Source: Elusimicrobiota bacterium (GTDB lineage Bacteria; Elusimicrobiota; Endomicrobiia; Endomicrobiales; Endomicrobiaceae). From it: DNA of 18,891 nt. A model generated the notes under the pieces. That model was not told the DNA's origin. It did no database searches and worked only from the letters and a program-made list of their open reading frames with translations. The translations under genes were made by a program, and so were the position numbers. Within the stretch, counting starts at the first letter, position 1. Each line of letters starts with the position of its first letter. The stretch is taken from contig JAITCX010000004.1 of NCBI GenBank assembly GCA_031282945.1, positions 1 to 18,891 on the forward strand. The letters run 5' to 3'. Below are positions 1 through 7,106 of the stretch, piece after piece.

Positions 1-667
1 AATCTAAAATGCAATACTCTAAATCTGAAGTCGGCAAATTATATGAGCTAATTTTATCAAGTTTTGCGCCTAAAGTCTTTAAAGCCTGTCCCACCGATTG
101 CAGTCCGCCTTCTTTTTCATCTATAGATCTTTTAGTTTTGCAGACGAGAAAATGACCGCCCACTCTTAAAGGAGCGATTGCAATTTCTAAATTTTGCGAA
201 AACTTGCACACCGCCCGCGAGAGCGCAAAATCAAATTGCTGTCTATATTTTTTAGCCTGCTCAACAACTTCAGCCCTTTCATTTATTATTTGGCAGTTTA
301 AATTTAATGCCTTCTTTACATCATTTAAAAAGATGCATTTTTTGGTAATAGATTCAATTAAAACGCATTCGCTTTGGTCAAATATTATGCTTACAATAAT
401 TGCGGGAAACCCTGCTCCCGAACCTAAGTCAATTATTTTTAAGCGCGCATCGGTTGCGCCGCATCTTTCTTTTATCGCTTTTACAACAAACATACAATCG
501 CAAAAATGCCGGTAAATTAATTCAAGCGGCGTCTTGAAGGAAACTAAATTCATCTTTTCATTTGTATCGCAAAGCAAGGAAAAATATTGTTGAAACTTTT
601 TGAGATGCTCGGCGGATAAATCAATGCCTATTTTTTGATTGCAAAAGGTTTTGAAAATCTCCCACAT
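1..667 (-). CDS. rsmG: 16S rRNA (guanine-N7) methyltransferase RsmG, 3' end outside window
   Basis: This is a SAM-dependent cytosolic methyltransferase that modifies G527 (E. coli numbering) of 16S rRNA. Reading the minus strand from an ATG at 667 gives 222 codons without a stop before the window edge, close to the full family length, so little is missing. The N-terminus has the family pattern of an amphipathic helical lead followed by MNLVSF (about residues 39-44) and IYRHFCD (51-57). The SAM-binding glycine motif IIDLGSGAGFP is at about 78-88, and a later stretch, FALSRAV, is also typical of RsmG/GidB. GAGGAG lies only two bases before the ATG, which is close but usable; I see no better start. 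The gene stands immediately beside the left hairpin-array repeat, so its promoter should lie in or beyond that repeat. Family assignment is firm. Confidence 0.9.
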   Translation of the reverse strand, partial: MWEIFKTFCNQKIGIDLSAEHLKKFQQYFSLLCDTNEKMNLVSFKTPLELIYRHFCDCMFVVKAIKERCGATDARLKIIDLGSGAGFPAIIVSIIFDQSECVLIESITKKCIFLNDVKKALNLNCQIINERAEVVEQAKKYRQQFDFALSRAVCKFSQNLEIAIAPLRVGGHFLVCKTKRSIDEKEGGLQSVGQALKTLGAKLDKISSYNLPTSDLEYCILD

Positions 668-679
668 AGCTCCTCTTTT

Positions 680-905
680 CTCTTTTGTAAAAAAGAGTTG
701 AATTTATTTCTCTTTTGAAAAAGAGAAACAGAAAACTAATAAGAGCTTTCTCTTTTTGAAAAAAGAGAAACAGAAAAACTAACGACACTTAAAACTTTAT
801 TCTCTCTTTTGCAAAAGAGAGACAGAAAAATTCTCTTAACAAAAAACGACACATGTAACTTATTTCTCTTTTCTTTAAAAGAGAAACAGAAAAGTAACAC
901 TCTTT
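680..905. repeat. Left hairpin array: five pyrimidine/purine hairpins with a conserved spacer box
   Basis: Five short inverted repeats lie at 680-697, 707-728, 747-770, 802-821 and 863-886. Each has a 5' arm of the type (TTT)CTCTTTT, a loop of about 1-5 bases, and a 3' arm AAAAGAG(AAA). Most are followed by a related box, best seen after the third hairpin as CAGAAAAACTAACGACACTT. Spacing from one hairpin to the next is about 30-60 bases. A matching five-unit array sits at 17653-17831. No protein-like reading frame is present. The array begins 13 bases upstream of the rsmG start, so rsmG transcripts might include it. Its function is unknown. Confidence 0.75.
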
Positions 906-1042
906 AATTCTTTTCTTTATTTTTGTTTTGCGATTCCTTTATTAAGAGCAGTCACCGAAAGTCCCTTTTTAAAAACTCATTTTCCTATCATTAAAAGTCC
1001 ATAACTTCTTTTCTCTTTATCAAACTCTTTATTTTTATTTTT

Positions 1043-1271
1043 GCGCTCCCTTTTTATTTTTTAGCCACGCGCCATGCGAAAATTTTTTTCGCCCCCGCGC
1101 CGACTCTACTCTTGACGTGACAGACAACAGTCTGTACTGTCACGCCCGCCTGGGTGAGGGCAAAGGAAACTTCCAGTTTCCTTCGCCCTCTTGGCGAAAA
1201 AAATTTCTCGCATAGACAGGCGCTTTGCCGCTTTCGCTAGGCTAAAAAATAAAAAGAGCGCCCGAAAGGGT
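1043..1271 (+). repeat. Left copy of a structured, inverted-repeat intergenic element with GNRA-capped tail hairpin
   Basis: This non-coding element of about 230 bp recurs at 17877-18103. Its ends are inverted repeats: GCGCTC plus a T-rich run to TTTTTTAGCC at the left (from 1043), and GGCTAAAAAAT to GAGCGC at the right (to 1261). Inside these, 1074-1093 and 1193-1213 pair over about 20 bases with one bulge. Two further hairpins lie within: A (CGTGACAG at 1116-1123 with CTGTCACG at 1137-1144) and B (arms 1156-1170 and 1176-1190, loop TTCCA). A small hairpin with a GAAA tetraloop follows (1260-1271). Short open frames here, on both strands, look like noise. It may be a structured RNA or a MITE-like element; the orientation given is arbitrary. 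No target-site duplication was visible. Confidence 0.7.
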
Positions 1272-1500
1272 ACGACACGACAACAACAAAGACATGGCAA
1301 CAACAAAAACAACTACAAACAATAATGCCATCAGTTGCGAAAAAAATTTCTCGTAAAGCAAGCGCTTACGCTCCGCTACGCCGCAAAACCAAAAGAGCGC
1401 CCGAAAGGGTACGACACGACAAAGACAAAGACAAGACAACAACAAAGACACGGCAAACAACAAAAACAAAAAACAATGACGACAAAAACTACACAAAAAT
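1272..1500 (+). other. A/C-rich low-complexity tracts around a partial third repeat copy
   Basis: From 1272 to about 1334, and again from about 1411 to 1500, the plus strand is made mainly of CAA, ACA and AAGACA-like words with almost no T. The tracts follow the GNRA-capped hairpin directly, both in the full copy and in the partial copy. A similar tract follows the right element at 18104-18170. I see no gene. Such a tract would be unstructured as RNA. The remaining bases to 1681 are AT-rich with nothing recognisable. Confidence 0.5.
1335..1427 (+). repeat. Partial (3'-half) third copy of the structured element
   Basis: The stretch beginning TTGCGAAAAAAATTTCTCG matches the right-arm half of the element at 1191-1287, including the GAGCGC end and the GAAA-capped hairpin (1399-1410) followed by ACGACACGAC. 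The middle, where the full copy reads GGCTAAAAAAT, has diverged. The left half, with hairpins A and B, is absent. It is therefore a truncated, more diverged copy lying in the same orientation directly behind the full one. Confidence 0.65.
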
Positions 1501-1681
1501 AAATTTTTCTCGTCTCATAAATAAATATAAAATACCCATAAAAAAATAATATAACAAATATGGAAAATATAGGGATATCTTTTTAATTATACCAAAATTA
1601 GCCGCTTTCCGCTTAATCTTAAAATAAAATTTGACCAACCATTTAACTTCCCCTTTTCCCACTTCCCCACCTAAGTAAATT

Positions 1682-1708
1682 AAAAAAAGCAAGCGCCCCC
1701 TCGCTTGC
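1682..1708 (-). terminator. Intrinsic terminator after btuB
   Basis: On the minus strand a perfect 7-bp stem GCAAGCG / CGCTTGC with loop AGGGGG is followed by seven T residues. It lies about 30 bases after the btuB stop codon and should end the B12-transport transcript. Confidence 0.9.
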
Positions 1709-1736
1709 CTTAATAATAAATTACAAAAATTAAACT

Positions 1737-3623
1737 TTATCTAAAAAGCTTTACGCTCGCCCCTGCATAATACGCCGCCCCGGGCATCACATAATATTGA
1801 TTTAATTGATAGCGGGTATTGGAAATGTTGGTTCCCCTCGCCCAAAATGTAATGTTTTTCGTAATGTCAAAATTTACATTTAAATCTATCGTGGAAAATG
1901 GACTTAAATAAATATCTTTGTTGTCCGCCCCATGCTCAACAAAAGTCTTGCTGTGATAAAGAGCGCTTAACTGTAAAGTTAAATTTTCTATCGGCATTAA
2001 GGTAAGCGTCCAACTTATCACTTCCCTCGGACGATTCGCTAAAGGCTCCCCATAACTTTGCCCCGGAGTGTCGTCAACGCTCTCCGTCCATGTATATTTT
2101 ATAGAGTGGCTGATCTGCTTTATAATTTTTTGCCCCAACTCAAATTCATAACCTTGCTGCCTCGTGCTGTCTATGTTTTGAGGCGTCCACCTGCCAAGAG
2201 GATCGTCTTTTATCTGACCCCAAGTAATTAAATCATAAGTCTTTACATAAAATGTCGTCACAGAAAAATTTATTTTCTCGTCTAAATATTGCGCCCCCAT
2301 ATCAAAAGAATCGCCCCTTTCCGGTTTTAATTCTGGATTGCCCGGCGTATACAGCCCGTCAGAATAAAGATCGCTAAAAGCAGGCGCATCCCAAACTTTG
2401 CCCGCATTGCCAGAAAACTTTATCTTGTCATTGACATGAAAAATTAAAGCAAGCCCCGGCGTGAAAACATCGCCGAAAATTGAATCTCTGTCCCCCCTTG
2501 CGCTTGGCAAAATATCAAACTTCCAAATGCTGAAATTTAATTGAGAAAATACCGCCGAATTTATGCGGCTCTCTTGTAAGCGGCGCCCTGAATAAAATTC
2601 CTTCTGCTCATAATTTTCCTGCCAGCGCTCCACCCCAACTAAAACTAAATCTTTATAATGTAAATTCCCCTGATATCCATAAGTATCAGAAATATATTTA
2701 AACTTGGAATCCGTTAAATCCAATTTAATATATTTCGGATCAGAAGCATACGGATTGCTAGTCGCATCATAATAGTTGCGAATGTTTTCTGAACCATAGG
2801 CATTGGCATTTATAGAAAAGTCTCCAAGACTTTCATTGATGTCAAATTTTATGTAACGCTTGAAATCCTCTTGATAATTATACGGCGTTTGAGTCCCCCC
2901 CAAATCGCTATCTACCCCGCTAACGCCTAATTTTGAATTATAATAATTTCCCGTCAAGGAAATGTTTAAGGTGTCTGTTAAATACCCTTGCGCGCTAAAA
3001 AATGTGTTTTGATTTTTAAAATATGTATTGTCGTTTGGAAATTGCGGACCGTCTGTTTCTAAAAAATACTGAGATCCAAAGATCCCAATTTTTTGAGAAA
3101 AATAAGATGCATTTATATAGGGATTTACGGTATTAAAAGCGCCGTACTCATATCCCGCCTCAGCAAGCGGACTATTGGGAGAGGCTTTTTTTGTGATGAT
3201 ATTTATCACCGATCCAAAAGCGTTTGTGCCGTAAATGCTAGCCCCCGCCCCCCTTATAATTTCTATGCGCTCAATAATATTTACAGGGATATTTGCAAGG
3301 TCGGCTCCGCCTAAACCTATATCGTTTATGCGGCGGCCGTCAATCATCACTAAAGTTTCCCGTGAGGAACTTCCCCTCGCAAAAACGCTCGCCACGCTGC
3401 CAAGATAACCATTATTTGTTACCGCCATGCCCACTTGCGTCTGCAATAATTGCCCAATGCTGTCAACATGTTTTTGGGCAATTTCCTCTTGCGTAATAAT
3501 CGTTACATTAGTCGTTAAGTTTTCTGGATTTTGAGCTGTTTTTGTAAGACTTAAAAATACATCTTGGGCAAAAACAGTCGGCGCAAATAAAAGCAATAAC
3601 AATAATAAACCTACTTTTTTCAT
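1737..3623 (-). CDS. btuB: TonB-dependent outer-membrane receptor, probably for cobalamin (BtuB-like)
   Basis: This is a 628-residue outer-membrane beta-barrel receptor that would bring corrinoid across the outer membrane using TonB energy. A signal peptide is clear (MKK, a run of leucines, cleavage near VFA/Q at residues 19-20). The plug domain spans about 30-145, with typical segments such as VTIITQEEI, VFARGSSSRETLVMIDGRR and IERIEIIRG...GSVINIITKK. The rest alternates polar and aromatic strands as in a 22-strand barrel, ending in the strand YYAGASVKLFR. The substrate is inferred from the cobalamin riboswitch directly upstream and from btuFCD just before it; by sequence alone it could serve another metal chelate. 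The ATG has an excellent AAGGAGG site five bases upstream. No accessory TonB/ExbBD genes are in the window. Confidence 0.88.
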   Translation of the reverse strand: MKKVGLLLLLLLFAPTVFAQDVFLSLTKTAQNPENLTTNVTIITQEEIAQKHVDSIGQLLQTQVGMAVTNNGYLGSVASVFARGSSSRETLVMIDGRRINDIGLGGADLANIPVNIIERIEIIRGAGASIYGTNAFGSVINIITKKASPNSPLAEAGYEYGAFNTVNPYINASYFSQKIGIFGSQYFLETDGPQFPNDNTYFKNQNTFFSAQGYLTDTLNISLTGNYYNSKLGVSGVDSDLGGTQTPYNYQEDFKRYIKFDINESLGDFSINANAYGSENIRNYYDATSNPYASDPKYIKLDLTDSKFKYISDTYGYQGNLHYKDLVLVGVERWQENYEQKEFYSGRRLQESRINSAVFSQLNFSIWKFDILPSARGDRDSIFGDVFTPGLALIFHVNDKIKFSGNAGKVWDAPAFSDLYSDGLYTPGNPELKPERGDSFDMGAQYLDEKINFSVTTFYVKTYDLITWGQIKDDPLGRWTPQNIDSTRQQGYEFELGQKIIKQISHSIKYTWTESVDDTPGQSYGEPLANRPREVISWTLTLMPIENLTLQLSALYHSKTFVEHGADNKDIYLSPFSTIDLNVNFDITKNITFWARGTNISNTRYQLNQYYVMPGAAYYAGASVKLFR

Positions 3624-3652
3624 TTTATCCTCCTTGGGGATATTGTTTTATT

Positions 3653-3789
3653 ACCGATAAAAATATTCTGGCTTGGAGGGTTAGTTTATGCAGAGCCTTC
3701 CCAATATAAAATCAGTGGCTCAACATATGTTTAGGACTCCATACAGCAACCGGATTGCTCTTGATTCTCACAAGATTCCTTTTATCAGT
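3653..3789 (-). promoter_or_regulatory. Cobalamin (B12) riboswitch controlling btuB
   Basis: On the minus strand the core of the cobalamin riboswitch is recognisable. It contains GGAATCTTGTGAGAATC (matching the GGGAA..GTG..AATC consensus), then GCTGT, then GAGCCACTG, GGGAAGG and a final CCAGAAT close to the B12-box end. A closing P1 helix is visible: ACTGATAAAA (3780-3789) with TTTTATCGGT (3653-3662), ten pairs including one G-U. No T-run terminator follows. Instead, TATCC / GGATA can form a hairpin holding part of the AAGGAGG site of btuB, so control at translation is more likely. P1 starts only about 10 bases after the btuD stop, so the element sits inside or at the end of the importer transcript. 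Confidence 0.9.
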
Positions 3790-3799
3790 TTTATGAATT

Positions 3800-4576
3800 T
3801 TATTTTTGTGTGATAGGAATAATAAAGCTTTTTTTTGAAATAGGATTTTTTCCTATATAAAAATTTAAATTATAGATTTCTTGAATTATTTGGGTTTTTA
3901 AAATTTCATCCGCGCAAGCGGATATTAAAACTTTTCCCTCCTCTAGTAAAATTATATTTTGGCAAAATTCAAATGCAATGTTTAAATCATGCAAAGCTAA
4001 AATTATTGTCTTGGAAAATTTTTCATTTATGCTTTTTAAAAAATTTAAAATTGTAAAAACCGATCCCATATCTAAATGCGAAGTCGGCTCGTCTAAAATT
4101 AAAATTTCTGCATCTTGGGCAATGATTTGCGCAATTAAAACTTTTTGAAACTGCCCCCCTGAAATTTCTTTTACGCTGCAATTTGCAATGTTTGATAAAC
4201 CCATAAAATCTATGGCTTCATCCGCTTTTTGCCAATCTTTTTTTGAAGCTATTTTAAAAAAATTCATGTAGGGACATCTGCCTAAAACTACAAAATCCCG
4301 TATCTTAAAGGCAAAATCAATTTCATTGTTTTGAGGCATATACGAAATAATCTTTGCAAAATCAGAATATGAAAATTTATTTATATTTTGCCCGCAAATT
4401 TCCACTTTGCCAAAACTCGGCTTTATCAATCTGCAAATCGTTTTTAAAAGAGTGCTTTTGCCGCAGCCGTTTTTTCCAATTATTGCATTAAAAGATCCCT
4501 TCTCTATACATAAATTTATATCTTTTAAAACATTAAAATTTTTGTATCCCGCAAAAAGATTTTTTATTTCAATCAT
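3800..4576 (-). CDS. btuD: ABC transporter ATP-binding protein for corrinoid import (BtuD-like)
   Basis: This 258-residue ATPase subunit of the inner-membrane importer would drive transport through BtuC. All motifs of the FecE/BtuD/FhuC family are present: Walker A GKNGCGKST (34-42), Q-loop glutamine at 82 (MPQNN), signature SGGQF (139-143, with Ile in place of the usual Leu before it), Walker B EILILDEP (157-164), and switch histidine at 196 (ALHDLN). The ATG lies within the end of btuC, giving an 8-base overlap and implying coupled translation. B12 specificity is inferred from the downstream riboswitch and receptor; iron-siderophore or heme importers use very similar ATPases. The riboswitch begins immediately after its stop codon. 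Confidence 0.88.
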   Translation of the reverse strand: MIEIKNLFAGYKNFNVLKDINLCIEKGSFNAIIGKNGCGKSTLLKTICRLIKPSFGKVEICGQNINKFSYSDFAKIISYMPQNNEIDFAFKIRDFVVLGRCPYMNFFKIASKKDWQKADEAIDFMGLSNIANCSVKEISGGQFQKVLIAQIIAQDAEILILDEPTSHLDMGSVFTILNFLKSINEKFSKTIILALHDLNIAFEFCQNIILLEEGKVLISACADEILKTQIIQEIYNLNFYIGKNPISKKSFIIPITQK

Positions 4577-5552
4577 TTTTTTCCACCAATAAAAATATAA
4601 AAAATATTGCCCCGATAAAGTTTGTTATAACCGCAATTGGAATATTTATAGGCGCAAAAATAATGCGCGATAAAACTTCGCAAAAAGATAGAAAAAACGC
4701 CCCCCCTAAAAAACAGGCGGGCATTAAAATAGAAAAATTAGATTTAAATATTTTTTTTAAAATATGCGGAATCATCAAACCTACAAATCCAATCACGCCG
4801 CATAGACAAACGCATAAAGCCGCAATTATGGATGAGATAATAAAGAAAAATTTTATAAATGCCTTCGTATTTAATCCCAAAGAGCTGATTTTGTCGGAAG
4901 GCATAGATAAAATATTTATAATGTTTGAAAATACAATTAAAATAAGACATAAAAAAACAATTGCAGCGCAAATTATTAAATTTGCAAATTCAAAAGGCGC
5001 ATTAAAATTTCCGCTCAGCCATAAAAAAGAAGCTTGCATTTGATTTGGCTTAGAAATTGCAAAAAGCAAAACTGTCGCCGATGAAAAAAGAAAACTAATA
5101 ATAATGCCGGCTAAAATTATTGAGTTTTTATCAAATAGCTTTTTGGCCGATAAAATATAGACAAATATTACCGCCGCAAGCGCCCCCCCAAAAGCCCCAA
5201 TGGGCGCAAAAAAATAAGCCAAACTGACAAGCGGAGTGCAAAAAATAATTGCGGCTCCTAAACTCGCCCCCCCTGAAATTCCAAGAGTAAAAGGTTCAGC
5301 TAAAGGATTTTTTAAAATAGCTTGAAATACGCAGCCGCTAATTGCAAGCGCCCCGCCCACTACAATTGCAAGAATAGTTTTTTGAAATCTTAAATCAACT
5401 ATCATAGAAATATCAGATAGATCATTTGGATTAAAAAGAGTTTTTATTGCAGAACTTAAGCTGATGTCATAAGAACCTGCCGTTAAAGAAAAAAGAAAAA
5501 CTCCCAAAAGAGCCGCAGAAATTATAAAAAAAGCTAAAAATGTTTTATTTAT
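4569..5552 (-). CDS. btuC: FecCD-family ABC permease for corrinoid import (BtuC-like), apparent AUA start
   Basis: This is a polytopic inner-membrane permease, about 327 residues, with the many hydrophobic segments of the FecCD family. The hallmark GGALAISG...NPLAEPFTLGISGGASLG is clear (NPLAEP at about 82-87 with the start chosen here). The start is odd. Between the in-frame TAG at 5565-5567 and a TTG at 5505-5507 there is no ATG, GTG or TTG. An ATA at 5550-5552 sits 7 bases after a strong AGAGGAG site and gives an N-terminus reading MNKTFLAFFIISAAL that completes the first membrane helix. TTG at 5507 has no ribosome-binding site and would cut that helix. With ATA, the gene overlaps the end of btuF by 8 bases, as btuD overlaps btuC. 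The family is certain and the start is probable. Confidence 0.87.
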   Translation of the reverse strand: MNKTFLAFFIISAALLGVFLFSLTAGSYDISLSSAIKTLFNPNDLSDISMIVDLRFQKTILAIVVGGALAISGCVFQAILKNPLAEPFTLGISGGASLGAAIIFCTPLVSLAYFFAPIGAFGGALAAVIFVYILSAKKLFDKNSIILAGIIISFLFSSATVLLFAISKPNQMQASFLWLSGNFNAPFEFANLIICAAIVFLCLILIVFSNIINILSMPSDKISSLGLNTKAFIKFFFIISSIIAALCVCLCGVIGFVGLMIPHILKKIFKSNFSILMPACFLGGAFFLSFCEVLSRIIFAPINIPIAVITNFIGAIFFIFLLVEKND

Positions 5553-6357
5553 AAAAAAGCTCCTCTAATATTTCTAGCGCTTGCGCAAACTTTAAAGGCG
5601 TAAGCCCAAATAAAGAATCTGGATCTATTTTGAATATTTTTTTATTTTTTACAGCGGATAGGTTTTTAAATTTTTGCCATTGGGCATCATTAAAATCATC
5701 GTCCATAGTTATGATTGCAATTATTTGCGGATTCCTTAAATATACATCTTCTATATTTACAGGCAAATAATTTACATTTATATCTATATAAATATTTTTA
5801 GTATTTGTGAACGCATTATAATCGTTTAAAAAACTTTTCCTGCCTGCTGTGTAAAGCGGAGCCGATCCCACTTGCCAAAAAACGCTTTGAACGGGAACTC
5901 CCCTATTCTTTTCTTTTATATCCTCAATAATTTTTTGAGATGTTTTAATTATTTCTCTAGCCTTTTTGCTTTGGTCCAGCAGATCCGCCAAACGCATAAA
6001 ATTATCGCATATGGCTTTAAAAGAATCGGATTGCTCAAAAACAAAAACTTCTATATTAAATTTTCTTAAAGTTTGCACAATATTTTTATTGTTTGCATCT
6101 TTTGAAGCTACAACTAAATCAGGCTTTAAGGAAATTATTTTTTCTATGTTGGGATCTAAAATTGTACCGACAATTTCTTTTTTAAATTTGCCTTGCGGAC
6201 AATAAATAGTTATGCCCTTTACTTGCTCGTCTAAACCAAGCTCGTAAAGGGCATTTGTGCCTTGCGGCGCAATAGAAACAATTCTTGCATATTCTTTTGA
6301 GAATACATTTGCGCTGATAATAAAAATAATGCCAATGGCAAGAATTAGTTTTTTCAT
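5545..6357 (-). CDS. btuF: Periplasmic corrinoid-binding protein (BtuF-like)
   Basis: This 270-residue substrate-binding protein of the helical-backbone class (cluster A-II) would deliver corrinoid from the periplasm to BtuCD. It starts with a signal peptide (MKK, hydrophobic stretch to about residue 18, cleavage near ANVFS/K). There is no lipobox cysteine, so it should be soluble in the periplasm, in line with a diderm cell. The N-terminal lobe reads ARIVSIAPQGTNALYELGL, then KIISLKPDLVVAS, both typical of this family. The C-terminal lobe includes NPQIIAIIT. The ATG follows the nrdG stop by three bases. Ligand identity is inferred from neighbours; siderophore-binding proteins share this fold. 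Confidence 0.85.
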   Translation of the reverse strand: MKKLILAIGIIFIISANVFSKEYARIVSIAPQGTNALYELGLDEQVKGITIYCPQGKFKKEIVGTILDPNIEKIISLKPDLVVASKDANNKNIVQTLRKFNIEVFVFEQSDSFKAICDNFMRLADLLDQSKKAREIIKTSQKIIEDIKEKNRGVPVQSVFWQVGSAPLYTAGRKSFLNDYNAFTNTKNIYIDINVNYLPVNIEDVYLRNPQIIAIITMDDDFNDAQWQKFKNLSAVKNKKIFKIDPDSLFGLTPLKFAQALEILEELFYK

Positions 6358-6360
6358 TTT

Positions 6361-6927
6361 TTAATTACGCGGTTGAAGCGTAAAATTGGCGCCTGCAATT
6401 TCTCTTATTTCCTCTATATTAGATTCAGTTAAAATCTCTTTGTCATAGGTAGTTCTAAATTGATATAAAATTTTAGAATTTTTTATAAGAGAAATTGAGC
6501 GCTTTATATTTTTTATGTCTCCATCATAAAATTTTTCATATTTTTCAAATGGAGCCTTTATATCCATAGCTATAAAATCTAGCAGTTTTTGCTCTATTAA
6601 GTTTTTTAAAACTGCCGGCGCGCAGCCGTTGGTGTCTAGTTTTATTTTATAGCCAATATTTTTTATTTGACGTATAAAACTTTCTAGATCTACCTGCAAA
6701 GTCGGCTCGCCTCCTGTAATTACTACTCCCTGCAATAACTTCTTACGTTTTTGTAAAAAATCCAAAACTACGCTTTCGTCTAAAGCGGCGTCAAAAAGTT
6801 CAGGATAGACTAGTTCTGGATTATGGCAATATGGACAAAACATGTTGCACCCTTGCGTGAAAACAACAGCCGCAACAGTTTTTGGATAATTTATGAGAGA
6901 AAGCTTTTGAAAACCGCCAATTCTCAT
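6361..6927 (-). CDS. nrdG: Anaerobic ribonucleotide reductase activating enzyme (radical SAM)
   Basis: This 188-residue radical SAM activase would generate the glycyl radical on the class III ribonucleotide reductase. The cluster-binding motif CNMFCPYC gives cysteines at 27, 31 and 34 (CxxxCxxC). The SAM-contact motif TGGEPTLQ is at 71-78, and KLDTNGC lies further on. The N-terminus (GGFQKLSLINYPKTVAAVVFTQGCN) is that of the pyruvate formate-lyase-activase-like NrdG type found in anaerobes rather than the shorter enterobacterial form. It overlaps the preceding glycyl-radical ORF by four bases (ATGA). The C-terminus stops at FTLQPRN, slightly short for this type. Activation here would have to act on a separate small polypeptide. 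Confidence 0.9.
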   Translation of the reverse strand: MRIGGFQKLSLINYPKTVAAVVFTQGCNMFCPYCHNPELVYPELFDAALDESVVLDFLQKRKKLLQGVVITGGEPTLQVDLESFIRQIKNIGYKIKLDTNGCAPAVLKNLIEQKLLDFIAMDIKAPFEKYEKFYDGDIKNIKRSISLIKNSKILYQFRTTYDKEILTESNIEEIREIAGANFTLQPRN

Positions 6928-7106
6928 TTCCCAACATTTTTAAAGCAAGTCCTTGCTTTAAACTCTTCTCTTTTGCCTTCATTCCAAAGCGAAACAGGTC
7001 TTAAATAACCTACCACTCTGGAATATACCTCGCATTTGCTTCCTGATACTTCCTCTTTTTGTCTCTGCAATGATACAATCTTCTCTTTAATTTCTTGCGC
7101 GCTCAT
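6924..7106 (-). CDS. nrdD: Stand-alone glycyl-radical domain of class III ribonucleotide reductase (split NrdD C-terminus)
   Basis: This 60-residue protein holds the part normally found at the end of NrdD. CEVYSRVVGYLRP (25-37) contains the radical-bearing glycine, here Gly33, and WNEGKREEFKAR follows as in intact enzymes. Residues 1-23 form a charged, probably helical lead not needed for the radical loop. Its ATG overlaps the TGA of the main nrdD ORF (ATGA), and a perfect AGGAGG stands 7 bases before it, so it is built for its own translation initiation, probably coupled. The four-base overlap with nrdG repeats the pattern. It should dock onto the main NrdD chain in the manner in which the small YfiD/GrcA protein replaces the radical domain of pyruvate formate-lyase. 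A sequencing frameshift is the main alternative, but the Shine-Dalgarno site speaks against it. Confidence 0.85.
   Translation of the reverse strand: MSAQEIKEKIVSLQRQKEEVSGSKCEVYSRVVGYLRPVSLWNEGKREEFKARTCFKNVGK

Noticed and set aside
680..905. CRISPR array
   Set aside because: The repeats are palindromic with variable length and sequence, the intervening stretches are related to each other and not unique, and no cas genes are present.
1043..1271. Insertion sequence
   Set aside because: Terminal inverted repeats are present but there is no transposase frame, and no target-site duplication could be seen. At most it is a non-autonomous element.
1106..1496. Two minus-strand open frames of 68 and 84 codons sharing CRVVPFRALF
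   Set aside because: The shared peptide only reflects the repeated element, which is present twice here. Cys/Leu-rich, low-complexity translations without a ribosome site are expected from such DNA.
4663..5043. 126-codon plus-strand open frame inside btuC
   Set aside because: It is antisense to a clear FecCD permease with overlapping neighbours on the minus strand, and has no independent support.
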